A stretch of DNA of 64,000 nucleotides from Octadecabacter sp. B2R22 (GTDB lineage: Bacteria > Pseudomonadota > Alphaproteobacteria > Rhodobacterales > Rhodobacteraceae), in NCBI RefSeq assembly GCF_018861045.1, contig NZ_JAHKQJ010000007.1, forward strand, positions 582,306 to 646,305. The letters run 5' to 3'. A model generated the notes under the pieces. It did no database searches. It was not told where the DNA came from and was given only the letters and a program-made list of their open reading frames with translations. Shown here one piece after another: positions 49,140-57,501 of this stretch. Position 1 is the first letter of the stretch. Each line of letters begins with the position of its first letter. The position numbers were made by a program, and so were the translations under genes.

Positions 49140-50465
49140 ATGGGCACAGTGGCCCGACTGCTGTCAGTGTCAATGGCTACCGTGATCTGGTTCACGCTTA
49201 CGTTAGCGGCGCAGGCCCACGAGGTGCTGCCGAGCATTGGTGACATGGAAGTCGTAGACGGTCAGCTGACATTCAAGGTCGACGGCAATCTCGAGAGCCT
49301 CGTGGCCGGGATCAATCTGGACGGTCTGGAAGACACAGAAGCCGCCCCAGAGGCCGACCGCTACACCGAGTTGCGTGCCCAAGAACCTAACGACTTCATC
49401 GCGGAGATCGATGCTTATTGGCCGCAAATGTCTGAAAGCATTAAGGTTTTGGTCGATGGCGCACCAGTTGAGCTGACCCTGACAGGCATTGCAGTGCCGG
49501 AAGTGGGCAACGTTGATATCGTGCGCACCTCCACTTTGGAATTCACAGCCACACTGGCTGAGGGCGCGGAAGCGATGCAAATTGCTTGGCCCGCGGAGTA
49601 TGGCGTTTTGGTTCTACGACAGATGGGCGTTGAGGCCGGTTGGGACGGGTATCTGTCTGGCGGCGGCATGACGGATCCAGTCCAACTGGGTGGTGGCGAT
49701 GCCATGACGGGCGGCGAGGCTTTCGTGCGGTTCATTCCTGTTGGTGTCGAACACATTGTGCCACTGGGGCTGGATCACATCCTGTTTGTGTTGGGCTTGT
49801 TCTTCTTGTCGACACGTATGCGCCCGTTGCTGTGGCAAGTTACGGCCTTTACGGCGGCGCACACAGTGACGCTGGCTCTCGCGACCATGGGTTTTGTTAA
49901 TATTCCTGATGAATACATGTGGATTGTTGAATCCATCATTGCGGCATCTATCGTTTATGTCGCCGTTGAGAACATCTTTACCGATGGCCTAAACCCATGG
50001 CGGCCGGCGATTATTTTCTGTTTCGGTTTGTTGCATGGGCTTGGATTTGCGTCTGTATTGACGGCTTACGGTTTGCCAGATGGTGCAGTTCTCCCGGCAC
50101 TGATTGGCTTTAACATCGGCGTCGAATTGGGTCAGCTTTTGTGCATCGCGGTTGCGTTCATCATTGTGGTGTCGGCGGTGCGGCTCTCTGAGGATGGTAA
50201 GGTCAACAAAGGTGCGGCTTGGGCCTATATGGGGATTGCGATCCTTGTCGTTCCATTGGCTATCATTCCAATCAGCGCCATGGGGCCTGACGCGGTTGAA
50301 GCCTATTTGCCGCTGTTGTTCATGGTTGCAGCCCTGTCCGGCCTATGTGCGGCGTCATGTGCGGTGGAACGGTTTGAAACCTACCGTCATATGGTCGCCA
50401 TGCCTGCAAGCATCGGCATCGCGTTGATTGGCGCCTATTGGGTGGTGGAACGGGTCTTCCTTTAA
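49140..50465 (+). CDS. HupE/UreJ-like membrane protein
   Basis: From the chosen ATG 49140 the protein has 441 residues. A signal peptide (to AAQA) is followed by a soluble domain of about 180 residues and then seven or so spans. The transmembrane core has VGVEHIVPLGLDHILFVLGL, TAFTAAHTVTLALA and CFGLLHGLGFASVL, with the conserved histidines of the HupE/UreJ family (nickel or other metal permeases). ATG 49113 is also possible but would overlap the divergent DUF4198 start codon; ATG 49173 is shorter. It may act with DUF4198 in metal import. Confidence 0.85.
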   Translation: MGTVARLLSVSMATVIWFTLTLAAQAHEVLPSIGDMEVVDGQLTFKVDGNLESLVAGINLDGLEDTEAAPEADRYTELRAQEPNDFIAEIDAYWPQMSESIKVLVDGAPVELTLTGIAVPEVGNVDIVRTSTLEFTATLAEGAEAMQIAWPAEYGVLVLRQMGVEAGWDGYLSGGGMTDPVQLGGGDAMTGGEAFVRFIPVGVEHIVPLGLDHILFVLGLFFLSTRMRPLLWQVTAFTAAHTVTLALATMGFVNIPDEYMWIVESIIAASIVYVAVENIFTDGLNPWRPAIIFCFGLLHGLGFASVLTAYGLPDGAVLPALIGFNIGVELGQLLCIAVAFIIVVSAVRLSEDGKVNKGAAWAYMGIAILVVPLAIIPISAMGPDAVEAYLPLLFMVAALSGLCAASCAVERFETYRHMVAMPASIGIALIGAYWVVERVFL

Positions 50466-50556
50466 GGCGACGTTTTCGACCAGACCTGCTAGGGTCTGCC
50501 GGATCCGTAATGCGTCATGGTAATTCTGACGCCACATAATCAAATATTAGGAACTT

Positions 50557-50588
50557 CACGCCAGACAGGCGTGGAGTTTTTTCTTTTT
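50557..50588 (+). terminator. Terminator between the HupE and GGDEF genes
   Basis: CACGCC (50557-50562)-AGACA-GGCGTG (50568-50573) is followed by GAGTTTTTTCTTTTT. It is 92 bases after the HupE stop and only 10 bases before the GGDEF start, so it may also sit in that gene's leader. Confidence 0.7.
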
Positions 50589-50598
50589 GGTACTGTTG

Positions 50599-51726
50599 AT
50601 GGATGACTTTTCTAAGCTGCTTTTGACGTTCTTTGATGCAGTTGCCATGCTTATGGCACTCATACTCGTTTTGAGCATTCTACACCGAAGTGATCGCCGG
50701 GGTTTGATGCACAGCGTTCAGCTTGGCGCGGTGTTTTCTTTGGCAGCACTCGTTACGATGTCTGACCCGATCGATATGGGGGCGGGCGGCATTTACGACA
50801 TGCGTGGGTTGCTGATCGGCACGGGAATGGCGCTTTTAGGGCCCGTGGTTGGGCTTATGACGGCTGTGACCGCTTTGATTTTCCGTCTCAGCATTGGCCC
50901 ACCCGGTTTGGAATCGGGGATTGCGCTTATTGTCGGGGCCTGTGCTGGCGGACTTGTCTGGCGCCTGGGGATTAAACCTAAAGGCTTTGCGCAATGGAAA
51001 AAGTCAATCATCCTCGGTTTGATGATCTCGCTTCAATCTGTCGGAATTTTTTTCGCGCCGCCCCATTTGTGGTACGGAGTGCTGACCCAACTGATCCCCT
51101 ACATGGTCGTCTCGAACGTGATCGGTGCTCTTGTCATCAGCCATTTCTTATCTGGGGAACTGTCGTTCTTGTCTGCAGCCGAAGCTTTGCGGCGGGACGC
51201 GAACACGGATCAATTGACAGGCCTCCTGAACCGGCGGGGATTGCAGATGGCCTACTCACAATTGTCTTTCCCGACTGCACCCGATCAAGGCCGCGCGTTG
51301 CTTTATTTCGACATTGATCACTTTAAATCGGTCAACGATTCCTATGGGCATAGAATTGGCGATGACGTCTTAAAACATATCATTTCCGAGATCAGTGACG
51401 TTCTGCGATATCAGGACATTTTCGCACGCATTGGCGGGGACGAATTTGTCGTGATCCTCAACCAGATTCCGCGCAGCAAAGCCGAAGACATCGCAGAAAG
51501 ATGTCGTCGCGTCGTATCGGTAAGTGAGATTGTCATTGATGGGCGTGTTCTCGACCTGTCGATTAGCGTTGGCGCAATTTGGGCGGAGCGCGCCTCCAGC
51601 ATCGACGAACTCATCGATCAAGCGGACGCGGCGCTGTACAAGGTAAAACAAAGCAGTCGTAATAATGTAGAATTTCAATTATTAAGGCCTTCTGTTGTCG
51701 CTGAGGACAGCCAAGTTGCGGCCTGA
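50599..51726 (+). CDS. Membrane diguanylate cyclase (5TM-LYT plus GGDEF)
   Basis: The protein has 375 residues. Residues 1-185 form five or six spans of the 5TM-LYT type (DMRGLLIGTGMALLGPVVGL). The cytoplasmic GGDEF domain (about 195-360) has LTGLLNRRGLQ, YFDIDHFKSVNDSYGH, and an intact catalytic motif GGDEF. It should make cyclic di-GMP; the ligand sensed by the membrane part is unknown. ATG 50599 is preferred over a TTG 12 bases earlier; neither has a good ribosome-binding site. It lies between the HupE gene and rpsB. Confidence 0.9.
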   Translation: MDDFSKLLLTFFDAVAMLMALILVLSILHRSDRRGLMHSVQLGAVFSLAALVTMSDPIDMGAGGIYDMRGLLIGTGMALLGPVVGLMTAVTALIFRLSIGPPGLESGIALIVGACAGGLVWRLGIKPKGFAQWKKSIILGLMISLQSVGIFFAPPHLWYGVLTQLIPYMVVSNVIGALVISHFLSGELSFLSAAEALRRDANTDQLTGLLNRRGLQMAYSQLSFPTAPDQGRALLYFDIDHFKSVNDSYGHRIGDDVLKHIISEISDVLRYQDIFARIGGDEFVVILNQIPRSKAEDIAERCRRVVSVSEIVIDGRVLDLSISVGAIWAERASSIDELIDQADAALYKVKQSSRNNVEFQLLRPSVVAEDSQVAA

Positions 51727-51828
51727 AACCCAGCGCCATAACGCTTCAGCAAAGTGTCGTTTGGGGCAGGGGGCGATATCGTCGGTAACGGAAAGCCCAA
51801 AACAGCCGTAGTTTATACCCCCAACCCC

Positions 51829-51857
51829 TTGCGCCATGGGCGAACTCGATCTATAGG
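51829..51857 (+). promoter_or_regulatory. Promoter of rpsB-tsf
   Basis: TTGCGC (51829-51834), 17 bases, TATAGG (51852-51857). Transcription from about 51864 gives a leader of about 110 bases. The leader includes a GC-rich stem region (ATCCCCAGACGGGGGC) before the ribosome-binding site, where r-protein S2 could act on its own mRNA. Confidence 0.55.
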
Positions 51858-51974
51858 ACCCCCACGAAATCCCCAGACGGGGGCGGGTGCATTGGGGAGA
51901 AATCCCAAGACATCCACCGGTTGGCGAATGCTGATACCCCCGTCCAAGGCTATGAAACCGGAAAGGAAACGACC

Positions 51975-52760
51975 ATGGCTCTTCCAGAGTTTACCATGCG
52001 CCAATTGCTTGAAGCAGGCGTACACTTCGGCCACCAGACACAGCGCTGGAACCCGAAAATGCAAGAATTCATCTACGGCGCCCGCAACGGCATCCATATC
52101 ATGGACCTCACACAGACGGTTCCTATGTTGGACGCTGCGTTGAACATCGTTCGTGATACAGTCGCTAAAGGCGGCCGCGTTCTGTTCGTTGGCACCAAGC
52201 GTCAGGCGCAAGCGCCAATCAAAGACGCTGCTGAGAAATCCGCACAGTTCTACATGAACCACCGTTGGCTCGGCGGCACGCTGACAAACTGGCAGACTGT
52301 TTCCAAGTCCATCCAGCGTTTGAAAGCGATCGACGAAGCTGCTGAGCGCGGCTTTGAAGGCCTGACCAAGAAAGAACGTCTTGGCATGGAACGTGAGCAG
52401 GGCAAACTCGAAGCGTCCCTCGGCGGTATTCGTGAAATGGGCGGTGTTCCTGATCTGTTGTTCGTCATCGACGTCAACAAAGAAGATCTGGCAATCGCAG
52501 AAGCACAGAAACTGGGCATCCCAGTTGTAGCTGTTGTTGATACAAACTGCTCCCCTAAGGGCATTGATTACATCATCCCAGGCAACGACGATGCGGCACG
52601 TGCGATTGCACTGTACACAGACCTCGCTGCACGCGCTGCACTCGACGGTATGACTGCTCAAATGGGCGCAGCTGGCATCGACATCGGTGAAATGGAAGCT
52701 TCTGTTGAAGAAGAAGTCGCCGCCGAAGCACCAGCAGAAGAAGCACCAGCCGCTGAATAA
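51975..52760 (+). CDS. rpsB: 30S ribosomal protein S2
   Basis: The protein has 261 residues, the expected size, with an acidic alanine-rich tail. The family opening is [20 protein letters not shown], followed by [22 protein letters not shown] and [20 protein letters not shown]. The start at 51975 follows GAAAGGAAACGACC; the frame continues upstream but without family sequence. It is cotranscribed with tsf, the conserved rpsB-tsf order. Confidence 0.98.
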   Translation: MALPEFTMRQLLEAGVHFGHQTQRWNPKMQEFIYGARNGIHIMDLTQTVPMLDAALNIVRDTVAKGGRVLFVGTKRQAQAPIKDAAEKSAQFYMNHRWLGGTLTNWQTVSKSIQRLKAIDEAAERGFEGLTKKERLGMEREQGKLEASLGGIREMGGVPDLLFVIDVNKEDLAIAEAQKLGIPVVAVVDTNCSPKGIDYIIPGNDDAARAIALYTDLAARAALDGMTAQMGAAGIDIGEMEASVEEEVAAEAPAEEAPAAE

Positions 52761-52785
52761 GCGCTGACGTTTCACGAAACTGATA

Positions 52786-52809
52786 CCGGGCGCGACTATC
52801 TGCGCCCGG
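52786..52809 (+). promoter_or_regulatory. rpsB-tsf intergenic hairpin
   Basis: CCGGGCGC (52786-52793) pairs perfectly with GCGCCCGG (52802-52809) around an 8-base loop; no T-run follows. It may slow transcription or protect the 3' end of the rpsB message, as intergenic hairpins do in other r-protein operons. Inferred. Confidence 0.45.
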
Positions 52810-52837
52810 ACCCTATTCATATCTAAGGAGACCAAAG

Positions 52838-53710
52838 ATGGCGATTACAGCTGCATTGGTAAAAGAACTGCGCGACAGCACAGGCGCAGGCATGATGGAC
52901 GCGAAAAAAGCGCTGACAGAAACAAACGGCGACATGGACGCTGCTGTTGATTGGCTGCGCACCAAAGGTTTGGCGAAAGCTGCTAAGAAATCCGGCCGTA
53001 CGGCTGCTGAGGGCTTGGTTGCGGTTGCGGTTGCCGGTGGCAAGGGTATCGCTGTTGAAGTGAACTCCGAAACTGACTTCGTTGGCAAAAATGCGGACTT
53101 CCAGAAAATGGTATCCGGCATTGCTGGCGTCGCTTTGTCAGTTGACGATGTTGTTGCACTGAACGCAGCTGATCTTGACGGCAAGACTGTTGCGCAGACT
53201 GTGACCGACGCTGTTGCGATCATCGGTGAGAACATGTCCGTACGCCGTATGAACGCGCTGTCCGGCGATAACGTTGTGTCTTACGTTCACAACGCTGCTG
53301 CCACAGACATGGGTAAGATCGGCGTTCTGGTTGCAATGACTGGCGGCGACGAAGCCCTCGGTAAGCAGATCGCGATGCACATCGCTGCCGTGAACCCAGC
53401 TGCTTTGTCCGAAGCAGATATGGATGCGGCTGTTGTTGAAAAAGAAAAGCAGGTTCAGATGGATATCGCTCGCGAAAGCGGCAAACCAGAAGCTGTGATC
53501 GAAAAGATGATCGTTGGCCGTATGAAGAAATTCATCGGTGAATCCACATTGCTGAACCAAGCGTTCGTTGTAAACCCAGACGTCACAGTCGGGCAGGCGG
53601 CAGCTGATGCTGGCGCAACCATCACTGGTTTTGTTCGCCTTGAAGTTGGCGAAGGCATCGAAGTCGAGAAAGAAGATTTTGCAGCAGAAGTTGCAAAGAT
53701 GAACAGCTAA
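52838..53710 (+). CDS. tsf: Elongation factor Ts
   Basis: EF-Ts exchanges GDP for GTP on EF-Tu. The protein has 290 residues. The N-terminal domain has [20 protein letters not shown], the conserved TDFVGKN motif that contacts EF-Tu is in [14 protein letters not shown], and the ending is [30 protein letters not shown] precedes the ATG. A terminator follows. The usual next genes pyrH-frr are not here. Confidence 0.98.
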   Translation: MAITAALVKELRDSTGAGMMDAKKALTETNGDMDAAVDWLRTKGLAKAAKKSGRTAAEGLVAVAVAGGKGIAVEVNSETDFVGKNADFQKMVSGIAGVALSVDDVVALNAADLDGKTVAQTVTDAVAIIGENMSVRRMNALSGDNVVSYVHNAAATDMGKIGVLVAMTGGDEALGKQIAMHIAAVNPAALSEADMDAAVVEKEKQVQMDIARESGKPEAVIEKMIVGRMKKFIGESTLLNQAFVVNPDVTVGQAAADAGATITGFVRLEVGEGIEVEKEDFAAEVAKMNS

Positions 53711-53743
53711 GGTAACACGTTACCTTTTGCTTGTAAGTCTATG

Positions 53744-53778
53744 AAAGGCCGCCATTTAATTGGCGGCTTTTCTGTTTC
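53744..53778 (+). terminator. Terminator after tsf
   Basis: AAAGGCCGCC (stem 53748-53753) with GGCGGC (53762-53767) around ATTTAATT is followed by TTTTCTGTTTC. Confidence 0.82.
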
Positions 53779-54109
53779 TGGGAAGGGCGAACGGCCCTTT
53801 CCATGGGACTGGAAGGGCCGTTCAAGACGTGGACCACAGGGATATAATGGTACTTTCCCACGTCCCTTAGGGTGCTGATCCAATGCGGGCTTAGCCCGAT
53901 CAGATCAGCGTCCGGTTTCCCGGTGCGAAAAAGAGGAACCCCAAAAATCACAAGGTATCTTAACCGCTGTTCCCAGGCCTTAGGCCACCACTCACGGAAC
54001 AAGGTTACATTGACATTAACGTAAGGGAAAGCACAGTCAGGGATTCCCTACCAATTGAGAAAGTTAAAGTTTCTAGGGGAAAATTGGGTTCTACCCGTCA
54101 AACACGAGG
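53779..54109. other. Hairpin-dense non-coding stretch, possible structured RNA
   Basis: Five inverted repeats follow each other: GAACGGCCCTTTCC/GGAAGGGCCGTTC (53789-53823, one bulge), GACGTGG/CCACGTC (53826-53864), GCTGATC/GATCAGC with an inner CGGGC/GCCCG (53874-53909), CCGG-TTTC-CCGG (53912-53923), and GTTCC/GGAAC with an inner GGCC-TTA-GGCC (53969-54000). The remaining stretch 54001-54109 shows nothing firm. A minus-strand frame (53739-54002) crosses these repeats and uses rare codons, so it is not called. RNA direction unknown; I do not recognise a family. Confidence 0.4.
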
Positions 54110-54862
54110 CTACGCTGCCTCGGATTCGATCACGAACATCTGATTGTAGAAAGCGGCTTTTAGGACGGCTTGCGCAGTCGTTTCAACGTCCAAATTCTCA
54201 CGCGCGAGCCGAAGATGTTTCTCGATCGTTGCAGGTGTCAGTTCTAACAGGATCGCGATGTCTTGCGTTGTCTTACCATCGCCAACCCATTGTAAAACCT
54301 CACGTTGTCGCTTTGTCAGGTTGCGCTGGCTATAGGGCAGGGTTTGGATTTTGAGGTGCATCATGTTGTTCATGACCTCGATCTCGCGTCCATAAGTGTC
54401 CCAAAGCGCGTCGACCTCATGTTGCGTCATTCCGGGCTTCGCCGTTAGTGCTGCCGCACCTTTGGATCGTTCGTTGGTGCTGACAAAACTGACTGTATAG
54501 CCCGCTGTGACATTCTGGCTGAGGTTGAACGCGACAACGGCTTTTTCTGCGTCGGTCAGTTGATCCGTCTCTGACATCCAGCGCCATGAACATGATCCTG
54601 TATTCTCCAGCGCCCAGTTCGTCATCGGGGCGTTCGCTAACAATCCTTTGCCAAGGAACTGTTCCATGTAGGTGTCACCGTGGTTCGTCAGTAAAACCCA
54701 GTCTTGAGGATCTCCCAGAGATCCACCACTGCGATACCGTGTGAAGCCGTAGATCAAACGGTCGAACCCGTAAGACGCCATTTTCTCAGAGTGCAGCGCC
54801 CAAAGAGCCTCGACGGTCGGGGCGCTGGCGATGGATTCGAGGTGTTCGACGAAACTGGTCAT
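54110..54862 (-). CDS. LuxR-type autoinducer-binding regulator (solo)
   Basis: The protein has 250 residues. The N-terminal autoinducer-binding domain (about 15-165) is followed by the helix-turn-helix LTKRQREVLQWVGDGKTTQDIA and LTPATIEKHLRLARENL. No luxI is in the window, so it is a solo. At the spot where most members have Asp-Pro contacting the signal amide, this one reads LLANAPMTNWA, so ligand binding may differ. It is convergent with tsf. A palindrome lies 20 bases upstream of its start. Confidence 0.9.
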   Translation of the reverse strand: MTSFVEHLESIASAPTVEALWALHSEKMASYGFDRLIYGFTRYRSGGSLGDPQDWVLLTNHGDTYMEQFLGKGLLANAPMTNWALENTGSCSWRWMSETDQLTDAEKAVVAFNLSQNVTAGYTVSFVSTNERSKGAAALTAKPGMTQHEVDALWDTYGREIEVMNNMMHLKIQTLPYSQRNLTKRQREVLQWVGDGKTTQDIAILLELTPATIEKHLRLARENLDVETTAQAVLKAAFYNQMFVIESEAA

Positions 54863-54881
54863 GGGGTAGAAGTAGCATTGT

Positions 54882-54897
54882 TTTCGTTTGGACGAAA
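54882..54897. promoter_or_regulatory. Palindrome TTTCGT-TTGG-ACGAAA before the LuxR gene
   Basis: A 6-bp perfect inverted repeat with a 4-base spacer, 20 bases upstream of the luxR start. It could be a lux-box-like autoregulation site. Confidence 0.4.
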
Positions 54898-55009
54898 CAA
54901 AATTTACTTTTTGATCAAACTATCAGTGGCGCCAAGGGCCTGAGGTTAAGGAGTGTTGGTAAGTATTTGACGAGGCGCATTTTATTTCATGCTTGAGGTA
55001 ATGGTTAGT

Positions 55010-55075
55010 ATGGCTTTATTTTACATAATACTGATTATAGGAATAATGCATGGAGGTTTAAGGGCAGCCGGCTGA
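55010..55075 (+). CDS. Possible 21-residue membrane micropeptide
   Basis: ATG 55010 opens MALFYIILIIGIMHGGLRAA and then a stop. The first 13 residues are hydrophobic. GAGG lies 11 bases upstream; another ATG in frame is at 55001. The local AT-richness alone can give such a frame. Confidence 0.2.
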   Translation: MALFYIILIIGIMHGGLRAAG

Positions 55076-55157
55076 GTGAGTTTCCTGTTGAAGTCATGAG
55101 ACCCGCCGGTGATGTGACCAACGCAGTGACACGATGGCCCCGTCCCGTGATCCAATA

Positions 55158-55197
55158 AACAAAAATGCCGGCGCATTGGTGCGCCGGCATTCTTTTA
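55158..55197. terminator. Terminator of the Liv operon (bidirectional shape)
   Basis: AATGCCGGCGCA (55164-55175), loop TTGG, TGCGCCGGCATT (55180-55191), a 12-bp perfect stem. On the minus strand TTTTTGTTT follows. The livK stop is 16 bases away. Confidence 0.92.
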
Positions 55198-55213
55198 TCT
55201 AGGTTCGTTCAGC

Positions 55214-56404
55214 TTACTCGATAAGTTCAGCTGCCCATGCGCCATCTACGATGGTTGACTTGGAGAAGTTACCGGCAACGTCACCGTTCTCGTCGAAGTC
55301 TTGGTTGCCAGCGGCACCCTCATAGTTGATCTCACCACCTGCAGCGAGGATCGCTTTGGCTTCGGCCCACTGACCCGGCAGGATCACTTCGCCTGGTGCA
55401 GATGAAATCGCACGCAGGTGCTCGGCCAGACCTTCGCGGTCGCCAGAGCCAGCCGCTTCGATTGCAAGCGCCATCATGAAGGTTGCATCATAGCCGTTGG
55501 CCACGAACGGATCACCCGCTGGAACCCCTGCTGCGTCCGCGATTGCCTTCCATGCGCCAAACGACGGTGTGCTGTCGTCGGATGCGGATGTTGTGAAGGT
55601 TGCGTTCGCGAGGTTCTCAGCGCCGAGTTGTTCGATCAGCTCATCAGACAACATACCGTCCGCACCGATGAAGTTTGTGAACGCGCCTGTTTCCAGAGCG
55701 TTGCGCATCAGTGTGATGCCGCCAGAGCCGTAGTAAGAGAACAGCGCGAGGTTGTCGGAGGTTGCACCGATTGTCGCAACTTCAGAGCGGTAAGACGCTT
55801 TGTTTGGCTCATGTGCTTCGTTGGCTGTGACGGTGCCGCCCATACCTTCGTAGGCTTGAACGAAAACTTCAGCGATGGCTGCGTTATAGTCGTCGTTGGC
55901 GTAAGATACGGCCATTTCTGTGTACCCGTTTGCGATCGCCAGCTCAGCCAGTGCAACGCCTTGGTAAGCATCAGATGCGGCCGCGCGGAACACGAGGTCA
56001 GTGCCGTCTTCCATGTTTGTGATCGCCGGTGAAGACGCGGAAACGGACAGTGTGATTACGCCTGCTGGGATCGATACGGATTCAGCCTGCGCGATAGTGG
56101 CGCCAGAACAAACTGGGCCAATGATTGCGGAAACGCCGCTGACGTTGATCAGTTTAGTCACAGCATCAACAGCCGCTGTTGGGTCGCAAGCAGAGTCAGC
56201 GCGTTCAATCGAGAGCGTTTCGCCATCGGCGAACATACCGCCCTGCTCGTTGATGTTGGCAGCCGCCAGATCAACAGCCGCCGCGATTGGTGCGTTGAGG
56301 TCCGGAATTGGGCCCGTCATCGCCATTGGGTTACCGATTGTGACGTCGGCCATTGCAGTTGTCGCCAGCAGAGTTGCGGCAGTCGCGAGTAGTGTCGTTT
56401 TCAT
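55214..56404 (-). CDS. livK: Branched-chain-amino-acid-type ABC substrate-binding protein (LivK-like)
   Basis: The protein has 396 residues. The signal peptide is MKTTLLATAATLLATTAMAD. The periplasmic binding protein fold of class I (Peripla_BP_6) has GNPMAMTGPIPDLNAPIAAA and IGPVCSGATIAQAE. Such proteins bind leucine, isoleucine, valine, or amides and other small solutes; the ligand cannot be told. It is the last of five operon genes, its ATG overlapping livM by 4 bases. Being last and before the terminator is the reverse of the more common binding-protein-first order. Confidence 0.93.
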   Translation of the reverse strand: MKTTLLATAATLLATTAMADVTIGNPMAMTGPIPDLNAPIAAAVDLAAANINEQGGMFADGETLSIERADSACDPTAAVDAVTKLINVSGVSAIIGPVCSGATIAQAESVSIPAGVITLSVSASSPAITNMEDGTDLVFRAAASDAYQGVALAELAIANGYTEMAVSYANDDYNAAIAEVFVQAYEGMGGTVTANEAHEPNKASYRSEVATIGATSDNLALFSYYGSGGITLMRNALETGAFTNFIGADGMLSDELIEQLGAENLANATFTTSASDDSTPSFGAWKAIADAAGVPAGDPFVANGYDATFMMALAIEAAGSGDREGLAEHLRAISSAPGEVILPGQWAEAKAILAAGGEINYEGAAGNQDFDENGDVAGNFSKSTIVDGAWAAELIE

Positions 56405-57501
56405 TGTGTATCTCCCGTTGTGTCCGCAGTCTTAGTGTCAGCCTTTGGTGATGCGGGTCTCACCTCAGGTAGTATCCCCCCTGGATAACGTTGGAGGATC
56501 ACTTGCATCAGAATACCGATGAGCATCATGCGCAAGAACCCTGCCCGTGTCTGCAAAATACTTGCATCCATCGTGGAGAAAATAGCGGTGATGAGATCAA
56601 TAATCCCTGAAATCATCAATTCAGAAGCTGACCAAATGGTCCAGATCAAAAACGCACCAAGGATTGCACCTCGGTTGTTTCCAGATCCGCCAGCGATCAG
56701 CATGACCCAGACAAGGAATGTCACCTTGCTCGGATCAAAGGTGTTTGTGGGCTCAATAAGACGCAGGTGCTGGGCCAGAAATGCCCCCCCAAGCCCCATG
56801 ATTGCAGCACCAATAACAAAGGCTTCGATCCGGCGGCGGGTGACGTTCTTACCGGCAGCACGGGACGCTGGTTCGTTTTCACGAATGGCGGTCATCATGC
56901 GGCCCCACGGCGATGTACGAGCGCGTTCAAGCATCTTGTAGATAACAAAGACCACCAGAACGATCGTGCCAGCAAACAGCGGCTGCCAGTACCAGTTTGG
57001 CAGGCTGTCAAAGAAGGCGTCCCAGTTTTCCGGCGTGCCAAACCAGCTCATGGGCCAGCTGGAATAGAAGCGTTCTTCGCTGAAATGTTCCCAAGAACGC
57101 GGGATCTTGTTGATGCCGCGCGGGCCGTTGGTGACTTCGGTTTCGTTTTTGAAGATCAGTTTGATGATCTCTGCAATACCGATGGTCGCAATCGCCAGAT
57201 AGTCAGACCGCAGCCTGATACAGACCAGTCCGATCAACGCGGCAACCAGTGCCGAGGCCAGCATCGCAACCGCCATCCCGATGGGCAATGGCAAGCCAAA
57301 GCCGCCCAAATGGAATGTGGATTCCGCGGTCGTCAACAGCGCGTATGTATAGGCACCCACGGCGACGAACCCAACGATGCCTGCGTTAAACAGCCCCGCA
57401 AACCCCCACTGGACGTTCAGACCCAGTGCCAAGATAGCGTAGATCCCGCCAACGGTCAGAAGAGACAGGAAATAAAGGAAATACCCAAGATAAGCTTCCA
57501 T
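56401..57501 (-). CDS. livM: ABC transporter permease LivM
   Basis: The protein has 366 residues and about eight to ten spans. The LivM-type core has LGLNVQWGFAGLFNAGIVGF and MLIAGGSGNNRGAILGAFLIW. A hydrophilic stretch (about 140-185, with PRSWEHFSEERFYSSWPMSW) is inserted between the spans. It is preceded by livH with a one-base overlap. Confidence 0.94.
   Translation of the reverse strand: MEAYLGYFLYFLSLLTVGGIYAILALGLNVQWGFAGLFNAGIVGFVAVGAYTYALLTTAESTFHLGGFGLPLPIGMAVAMLASALVAALIGLVCIRLRSDYLAIATIGIAEIIKLIFKNETEVTNGPRGINKIPRSWEHFSEERFYSSWPMSWFGTPENWDAFFDSLPNWYWQPLFAGTIVLVVFVIYKMLERARTSPWGRMMTAIRENEPASRAAGKNVTRRRIEAFVIGAAIMGLGGAFLAQHLRLIEPTNTFDPSKVTFLVWVMLIAGGSGNNRGAILGAFLIWTIWSASELMISGIIDLITAIFSTMDASILQTRAGFLRMMLIGILMQVILQRYPGGILPEVRPASPKADTKTADTTGDTQ

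Larger units (their letters stand above)
54863..55213. other. AT-rich intergenic region with luxR control site
   Basis: The 351-base gap holds the upstream region of the LuxR gene with its palindrome, an AT-rich patch (about 54960-55060), a 21-codon frame (55010-55075), and the terminator of the Liv operon. No larger gene is supported. Confidence 0.6.

Noticed and set aside
53840-53870. Fragment of 5S rRNA (ATGGTACTTT)
   Set aside because: Only ten bases match the 5S pattern; the surrounding sequence does not.
53739-54002. Minus-strand frame of 87 codons after tsf
   Set aside because: It runs through the tsf terminator and other hairpins and uses several rare codons (TTA, AGA, CTA, AGG, GGA).
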